A DNA stretch of 64,000 nt from Streptomyces sp. SCSIO 75703 (GTDB lineage Bacteria > Actinomycetota > Actinomycetes > Streptomycetales > Streptomycetaceae), in assembly GCF_036607905.1 (NCBI RefSeq), contig NZ_CP144555.1:6572001-6636000 (forward strand). Direction: 5' to 3'. The position numbers and the translations under genes were made by a program. Below the pieces are notes generated by a model that saw only the letters and a program-made list of their open reading frames with translations, searched no databases and was not told where the DNA came from. Below, in pieces: positions 59,452 to 64,000 of the stretch; positions within the stretch are counted from its first letter, which is position 1; each line of letters begins with the position of its first letter.

Positions 59452-59662
59452 GCAGGTGGCAGGTCTTCGGACTCGCGGGCACGTCCTTCTCGGTCACCGA
59501 GGAGGACACCTACTGACCGTCGCTTCCCAGGCCCTTCGGCCCAGTGCTCATGACGGCGGTCGTTCCCGCTCACCGCTGCGGGGCAGTCCCGGATTCCCAC
59601 CGGGTTCCCTCTTGCGACGCATCCCGCCTGGCGGACGGGGCGAACCAGCTGCACCGCCCACC
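59452..59662 (-). promoter_or_regulatory. Cobalamin riboswitch in the metE leader
   Basis: Read on the minus strand, the leader has the conserved cobalamin-element core GGGAACCCGGTGGGAATCCG followed by GGACTGCCCCGCAGCGGTGAG, and later ACCTGCCACCTGCC near its 3' end, which can pair with GGTGGGCGGTGCAG at its 5' end to close P1. It ends about 180 nt before the metE GTG. This is the standard B12 riboswitch arrangement for metE. Confidence 0.92.
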
Positions 59663-59992
59663 CTAGACGCCCACGCCCTTGGGCGGGCGACACGTCCGCC
59701 ATGCGGATGGCGGCGTGGACACCCGCCGGGCACCGGTGCCGCCCCACGGCGTCGTGCGGAAGGTGCGGTGCGGCCCCCGCCCCGGCGCGGCAGACGGTTC
59801 CCCGGCGGGACGCCGCGACGGCCGGGCGGATCCACGCCACCGGGTCGCGGGACGGTCGCACGCCGCCGCCCGGGACGGGCGCCGCGGCTCTCGCCGCCGG
59901 GCCCGCGACCCCGCCCGGCGGGGGCGGTCCGCCCCGCGTTCAGGCGGGGGCCGTCGCCGGCGCGGCCACCGGACCACCTCGAACCCGCCCCC

Positions 59993-60187
59993 CACCTCGG
60001 CGAACGCACCTGCGCCTACGTCATCCTGCGCTCCGGCGCCGAACGGCCCCGGCCGGTGGCGATCACACGCTTCGTCCACGAACGGGGGCCGGCCGCGTAC
60101 GAGGTGCCCGACCGCGTCGCGTTCGTGACCGAGTTCCCGCGGACCGGTGTCGGCAAGGTCTCCCGGAAGGACCTGCGGGCCGCGCCC
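59993..60187 (+). pseudogene. Remnant of an aryl-AMP ligase (DhbE/EntE-like) C-terminus
   Basis: About 65 codons match the C-terminal subdomain of 2,3-dihydroxybenzoate- or salicylate-AMP ligases: HLGERTCAYVILRSGAERP, then AITRFVHERGPAAYEVPDRVAF and FPRTGVGKVSRKDLRAA, which includes the catalytic Lys. No adenylation core lies upstream in any frame, no start is present and the frame runs on without a stop into the next region. It is a leftover of a siderophore or related gene. Confidence 0.75.
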
Positions 60188-60295
60188 GCACCCGACCCGC
60201 ACGCCGGACGCCCCGCCCGCCGCACCGCCTCCTCCCGGACCTCCGAACAGCCCTCGGGCCCGGGAGCGGGAGCGGCGCGACGGGGGAGCGGCCGG

Positions 60296-60556
60296 TCAGG
60301 ACTTCTTCTCGTCCTTGCCGTCCTTGTCGCCCTTCTCGTCCTTGTCGCCCAGCTTCCCGACGAAGTCCTGCGCCTTGTCGACCGCCGTGTCGATCTTGTC
60401 GCTGTGCTTGCCGCGGGTCTTGCCGTCGACGAACTCGCCGACCTTCTCCAGTCCGTCCGAGATCTTGTCGCCGTGCGTGCCGGCGACCTCCTCGGCCTTC
60501 TCCTTCAGGTTCTTCAGGGCGTCCTTGTCCTTGAGGTTCTTCAGCGCGTCGAACAT
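60296..60556 (-). CDS. Small lysine-rich protein, antitoxin-like (MT0933 family)
   Basis: An 86-residue, highly charged helical protein starting MFDALKNLKDKDALKNLK and ending in a Lys/Asp-rich tail. It matches the family annotated as the Rv0909/MT0933 antitoxin. In mycobacteria a toxin gene lies beside it; none is recognisable here, so a toxin-antitoxin role is doubtful. The Lys richness is unusual for this genome. Confidence 0.8.
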   Translation of the reverse strand: MFDALKNLKDKDALKNLKEKAEEVAGTHGDKISDGLEKVGEFVDGKTRGKHSDKIDTAVDKAQDFVGKLGDKDEKGDKDGKDEKKS

Positions 60557-60639
60557 GCCGGCCTCGTGTCTCCTTCACTCAACTGCCTGGTGGAAGCACG
60601 ATTTTACGGTGCGACGGTGCCCGGTATGCCCCGCAGCGG

Positions 60640-60987
60640 TCAGGACGGCGGTTTCGCCCCGGTGTCCGTGCGCAGGTCCGCCAGCAACTCGGCCTGCCCG
60701 GCCAGCACCCCGGACAGGATGGTGCGGGCCACCGCGAGCAGTTCGGCGATGTGCGGACTGGTCAGCGAGTAGTACACGGTCGAGCCCGCCTTGCGCGACA
60801 CCACCAGGTTGGCCCGCCGCAACACCGCGAGCTGCTGCGACAGGTGCGCCGGCTCGATGCCCACCTCCGGCAGCATCTCCGCCACCGCGTACTCCCGCTC
60901 GCTCAGCAGCTCCAGGACCCGGATGCGCGCCGGATGACCGAGCGTCTTGAAGAACTCGGCCTTCAGCTTGTACAGCGGAGTGCTCAT
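60640..60987 (-). CDS. ArsR/SmtB family transcriptional regulator
   Basis: A 115-residue winged-helix repressor. The fold is clear: LKAEFFKTLGHPARIRVLELLSERE, then the recognition region GIEPAHLSQQLAVLRRANLVVSRKAGSTVYYSLT. No Cys or clustered His metal site is present, so it may not sense metals. Similar regulators in Streptomyces sit beside SulP-type transporters, as here a few genes away. A short repeat TTGC-N8-GCAA (61150-61165) lies about 165 bp upstream. Confidence 0.88.
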   Translation of the reverse strand: MSTPLYKLKAEFFKTLGHPARIRVLELLSEREYAVAEMLPEVGIEPAHLSQQLAVLRRANLVVSRKAGSTVYYSLTSPHIAELLAVARTILSGVLAGQAELLADLRTDTGAKPPS

Positions 60988-61407
60988 CGCCCTGCCGCCC
61001 TCCCGGCGCCCCCGCGGGTCCCCGACCGGCGGCTCCCGGCTTCCTGCATCCCACCGCTCCTCAGCACCTCGTCACCCGTCCCCGCGCCACCGCGGCTGCC
61101 CGCGCCCCGCCCGGGAGGGACCCGCGTCCCTCCGCCGCGACCTGCGCGGTTGCCGAGATTAGCAATTCCGGGTCCCTGACGGAGCCGCCCCCGGCACCGC
61201 CCGCACCGGGCCCCGGGCCGGTCCGGGAGGGGCTGCCCGGGGGAGCGGGGAGCCGCTGGGCCGTTCGGGTGCCCGCGGTGTCCGTCCGGCCAGTCGGCGG
61301 GCGGCGGGGCGGACCCGCGGTTCAGATGGCGGAGAGACCCGGACGCCGCGCCCTGACCACGGCGCCCGGCGGGGCACCCGGAAACGGACGGCGGAAGCGA
61401 GGCAGCG
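60988..61407. other. Divergent intergenic region
   Basis: 420 bp between the ArsR gene and the GAF-PP2C gene. An AT-richer patch at 61150-61170 includes TTGC-CGAGATTA-GCAA and, on the minus strand, TAATCT as a possible -10. Otherwise GC-rich with no supported gene. Confidence 0.35.
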
Positions 61408-62796
61408 GTGACGGAGCGGGATGGACGGCAGCCGCCGGACGCGGACGACGGTCCCCACGGGGCGGGCGCGGACGACACGCCCTACATGTCGATGCTCGAC
61501 CTGCCGCTCAGCTCCGACCTGGACCGCATCGGCGAGCAGATGCACGCCCTGGCCCGCGCCCAGAACACGCTCCAGGAACTCCTCAAGGCGGTCGTGGACA
61601 TCACGGGCGACCTGGAGCTGGCCACGGTGCTGCGCCGCATCGTGCGCACCGCCATGGACCTGGTCGGAGCCCGCTACGGCGCACTCGGCGTCCTCGACGA
61701 GGAGGGCCGCTACCTCGCCGAGTTCATCCCGCTCGGCCTCACCGCCGCCGAACTGGGCGACCTCGGGGGCGTCGAACTCCCCCGGGGGCGGGGCCTGCTG
61801 GGACACCTGATCCGCCACCCCGAGCCGCTGCGCGTCGACGACATCGCCCGCCACCCGGAGTCCGCCGGTTTCCCGCCCGGCCACCCTCCCATGCACACCC
61901 TGCTCGGCATCGCCATCAGTGTCCGCGGCCGGATCTACGGCAACCTCTACCTCTCCGAACGGCGCGACGGCCGCCCCTTCGACCGGCACGACGAGGGCGT
62001 GATCCGCGCCCTCGCCGGCACCGCCGCGGTCGCCATCGACAACGCCCGCCTCTACCAGCGGGTCCGCAAGAGCGCCGAGCAGTTCCAGCGGGCGCTGCTG
62101 CCCCGCCTGCCCGACCTCACGCCCTTCGCCGCCGGGGCCGCCTACCGCCCGGCCAGCTTCCCCGCGGCCCTCGGCGGCGACTGGTACGACGCCATGCTGC
62201 TGCCCGGCGGAGCCTGCGCGGCCGTGATCGGCGACGTCGTCGGGCACGACCTCCAGGCCGCGGCGGACATGGCCCAGATCCGCAACATGCTGCGCGCCCT
62301 CTACTACGACTGGGGCCGGCCGCCCAGTTCCTCGCTCGCCCGCCTCGACCGGCTCATGCACGCCTGGGACGAGGCGCCCATCGCCACCGCCCTGCTCGCC
62401 CGGCTGGAACCGGCCGACGGCGCCTGGCACCTGCACTGGTCCAGCGCCGGGCACCCGCCGCCGCTGCTGGTGCTGCCCGACGGGCGGGCACGCTTCCTCG
62501 ACACCGAGCCCGGCACGCCCCTCGGCGTCGCGACCGGGCTGCCCCGCCCCGACCAGCGCGAGGCGGTACCGGTGGACAGCACCGTCGTCCTCTACACCGA
62601 CGGTCTGGTGGAGGTCCCCGGCCAGTCCCTGGACCGCGGCCTCGACGAACTGGCCGGCACGGCCGCGCGCCACGCGGGCCGCTCGCCGCAGGAGCTGTGC
62701 CGGGCGCTGTCGGAGAACGGGCCGAGCGACGGCCGCGACGACATGGCCGTCATCGCCCTGCGTACCCCGCCCCTGACGGGATACGGCCGCTCCTGA
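61408..62796 (+). CDS. GAF-PP2C (SpoIIE-type) serine/threonine phosphatase
   Basis: A 462-residue signalling phosphatase. A GAF domain (about 55-215) closely resembles GAF-A of DevS/OsdK, including FPPGHPPMHTLLGIAISVRGRIYGNLYLSERR, which puts His159 at the haem-ligand position. A SpoIIE/PP2C domain follows (230-455) with GGDWYDAMLLPGG, VIGDVVGHDLQAA, SSAGHPPPLLV, LYTDGLVEVPG and GRDDMAVIAL, giving all the metal-binding aspartates. Such enzymes dephosphorylate anti-anti-sigma factors. GTG start. The next gene is a convergent anti-sigma-type ATPase. Confidence 0.9.
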   Translation: MTERDGRQPPDADDGPHGAGADDTPYMSMLDLPLSSDLDRIGEQMHALARAQNTLQELLKAVVDITGDLELATVLRRIVRTAMDLVGARYGALGVLDEEGRYLAEFIPLGLTAAELGDLGGVELPRGRGLLGHLIRHPEPLRVDDIARHPESAGFPPGHPPMHTLLGIAISVRGRIYGNLYLSERRDGRPFDRHDEGVIRALAGTAAVAIDNARLYQRVRKSAEQFQRALLPRLPDLTPFAAGAAYRPASFPAALGGDWYDAMLLPGGACAAVIGDVVGHDLQAAADMAQIRNMLRALYYDWGRPPSSSLARLDRLMHAWDEAPIATALLARLEPADGAWHLHWSSAGHPPPLLVLPDGRARFLDTEPGTPLGVATGLPRPDQREAVPVDSTVVLYTDGLVEVPGQSLDRGLDELAGTAARHAGRSPQELCRALSENGPSDGRDDMAVIALRTPPLTGYGRS

Positions 62797-62863
62797 CACG
62801 CGGCGCGCCCCGCCCCGGACGCGTGCGGACACCGTCCGGCCGCCCCCGGGCGGGGCCGCGCGG

Positions 62864-63280
62864 TCACAGCGGGAGCGAGACGCCGACGCTCTTGCCCCGG
62901 CCGTCGGCGTCGGGCCGTACGACCGCCGTGCCGCCCAGGCCGAGGACGAGTTCACGCACCGTCGCCAGGCCGCCCGAGGTCGCCTCCCGCAGCGGCGGGA
63001 GCCCGGGGTGCAGGTCGTGCACGGCGAACGCCAGCCGGCCGGGCCCCGCCCCGTAGCTGACCGTGACCTGGGAGGAGAGCGGGGCGGCGTGCCGGACGCT
63101 GTTGGCGACCAGTTCGCTGAGGACCAGCAGGGCCGGGCCCACCGCCGGGTGGTGCGCGTCCACGCCCCACTCGGCGAGCGCCAGTTCCGCCGTCTCCCGG
63201 GCCAGCCGCACCGCCCCCGGCCGGGTGGGCAGCGTGAGGTAGTGCCGGTGGGGGAGACCGAGGTCGAGCAGCGCGGTCAT
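62864..63280 (-). CDS. ATP-binding protein of the anti-sigma (RsbW-like) type
   Basis: A 138-residue GHKL ATPase. The N box is LVLSELVANSVRHAAP (about 64-79) and the lid motif is TSGGLATVRELVLGLG. It starts at an ATG at 63280, where homology begins; a longer frame to 63337 looks non-coding. It is convergent with the GAF-PP2C gene and downstream of the SulP/STAS gene, so the three could form a partner-switching group. Confidence 0.85.
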   Translation of the reverse strand: MTALLDLGLPHRHYLTLPTRPGAVRLARETAELALAEWGVDAHHPAVGPALLVLSELVANSVRHAAPLSSQVTVSYGAGPGRLAFAVHDLHPGLPPLREATSGGLATVRELVLGLGGTAVVRPDADGRGKSVGVSLPL

Positions 63281-63350
63281 CGCGCCCCCGGCCGTGCGCC
63301 GCCCGGGTCGGCACACGGCCCCCGGCCCGCCGCCCACGGGGACGCCGCGC

Positions 63351-64000
63351 TCACCGCAGTCCCCCTTCCGCCGGTTCCTCCGCGACGCGGACCCCCTCCG
63401 CCCGCCCGGCGAAGAGCGGCCGCCCGTGCGCGCCGGCCGGCGCCGGCAGCACGCCCGCGCGTTCCAGGTGGGCCCGCGCGTCTCGGATCGCCTCCGGAGT
63501 CGTCGCGTACTCCCGGCCCAGCGGGCGCATCAGTTCCAGCGCGCCGACCGAGTCGAGCACCTGCCGCTGCCCGGGGCGGACCCCGGAGGCGAGGACGGTG
63601 ATGCCGCGCCGGTTCAGTTTCTCCACCACGTCCTTCAGTACCAGCGCGCCGGTGGCGTCGATGGTCATCACCCGCGACATGCGCAGGATGACGACCTGGA
63701 CGTCGGCGACCTCGGCCAGTTCCAGCAGGAAGCGGTGGGCCGCCGCGAAGAACAGCGGGCCGTCGATGCGGTAGGCCACGATGTGCTCGGCGAGCAGTGC
63801 GTGCTCCTCGTCGCCGTGGTCGCCGCGGTCCAGCGGCACCTGGTCCAGCCGGGCCTGCCGGGCGACCGCGCGCAGGGCCAGGGCGCCCGCCACCAGCAGG
63901 CCGATGATCACCGCGAGGACCAGGTCGAGCGCGAGGGTGGCCACGGCGGTCAGGACGAGGATCAGCGCGTCCGCGCGGGTGGCTCGTGCCATCGCCCGCA
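63351..64000 (-). CDS. SulP family anion transporter with STAS domain, C-terminal part
   Basis: The frame is open to the window edge, so the N-terminal transport helices lie outside. The visible part has the last membrane helices (ALILVLTAVATLALDLVLAVIIGLLVAGALALRAV) and a cytoplasmic STAS domain (HIVAYRIDGPLFFAAAHRFLLELAEV; VVILRMSRVMTIDATGALVLKDVVEKLNRRGITVLASG). SulP proteins carry sulphate, bicarbonate or other anions, with the STAS domain as a regulatory part. The Asp-Ala-Thr-Gly in place of DSSG of anti-sigma antagonists suggests it is not a phosphorylated antagonist. Confidence 0.9.
   Translation of the reverse strand, partial: RAMARATRADALILVLTAVATLALDLVLAVIIGLLVAGALALRAVARQARLDQVPLDRGDHGDEEHALLAEHIVAYRIDGPLFFAAAHRFLLELAEVADVQVVILRMSRVMTIDATGALVLKDVVEKLNRRGITVLASGVRPGQRQVLDSVGALELMRPLGREYATTPEAIRDARAHLERAGVLPAPAGAHGRPLFAGRAEGVRVAEEPAEGGLR

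Overview
The window is very GC-rich, with dense gene packing and codons ending in G or C. It carries conservon (cvn) genes, two cytochromes P450, a secreted xylanase, an Rpf-type transglycosylase and lipoproteins with actinobacterial lipoboxes. This fits a Streptomyces chromosome, probably an arm rather than the core, because the content is accessory metabolism, stress and secretion. From memory, the order of a tryptophan prenyltransferase, an FMO and a paa operon resembles the SCO7467-SCO7475 region of S. coelicolor. No rRNA, CRISPR array, prophage or insertion sequence was seen.

Layout. 1-5.0 kb: the 3' part of pgm, the small heat-shock gene hsp18 with its divergent repressor rheA and two operators, a DUF2267 protein, an anti-sigma-type ATPase, a GNAT enzyme and a lipoprotein. 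5.2-16 kb: an alpha/beta hydrolase, a cell-surface protein with its class F sortase, a SchA/CurD protein convergent with an O-methyltransferase, a beta-helix protein, an isochorismatase-like hydrolase, an Rpf-domain protein, a lipoprotein and a P450. 16.2-22.8 kb: a conservon (cvnABCD plus a CYP157-like P450), then a leader with a terminator inside a short ORF, then a DMATS-type tryptophan prenyltransferase and a convergent FMO. The last two match the known 5-dimethylallylindole-3-acetonitrile pathway. 23-28.7 kb: phenylacetate catabolism, with paaK-paaI divergent from paaABCDE. 29-34.4 kb: an MFS exporter with a divergent CGNR regulator, a voltage-gated ion channel, a GH11-CBM2 xylanase and a GtrA protein.

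34.4-39.6 kb: a tRNA-Gly(UCC)-like gene with an altered T loop, a truncated FUSC protein, and a decayed urease accessory cluster (ureF', an internally deleted ureG, ureD). These are followed by an Amt transporter with Glu in place of the first twin His, and msrA. 39.7-54.3 kb: an oxygen/NO-type stress island. It holds a VKOR protein, a hemerythrin-like protein, two Acg-type nitroreductases, a flavohemoprotein, a PNPOx-family protein, a DevR/DevS-type (OsdR/OsdK) two-component system, DoxX, a degenerate dienelactone hydrolase, an Rv1733c-like membrane protein and a zinc alcohol dehydrogenase. At least six intergenic sites share GGG(C/A)C-N4-(G/A)G(C/A)CC, so the island is probably one DevR/OsdR regulon.

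54.4-64 kb: 3-hydroxyisobutyryl-CoA hydrolase, thiI, metE under a cobalamin riboswitch, a remnant of an aryl-AMP ligase, an antitoxin-like protein, an ArsR regulator, and a GAF-PP2C phosphatase whose GAF resembles the haem GAF of the DevS-type kinase. The window ends with an anti-sigma-type ATPase and the 3' part of a SulP transporter. The strongest candidates for new biology are the leader before the prenyltransferase, the unusual tRNA-Gly, the shared stress operators and the haem-type GAF on a phosphatase.
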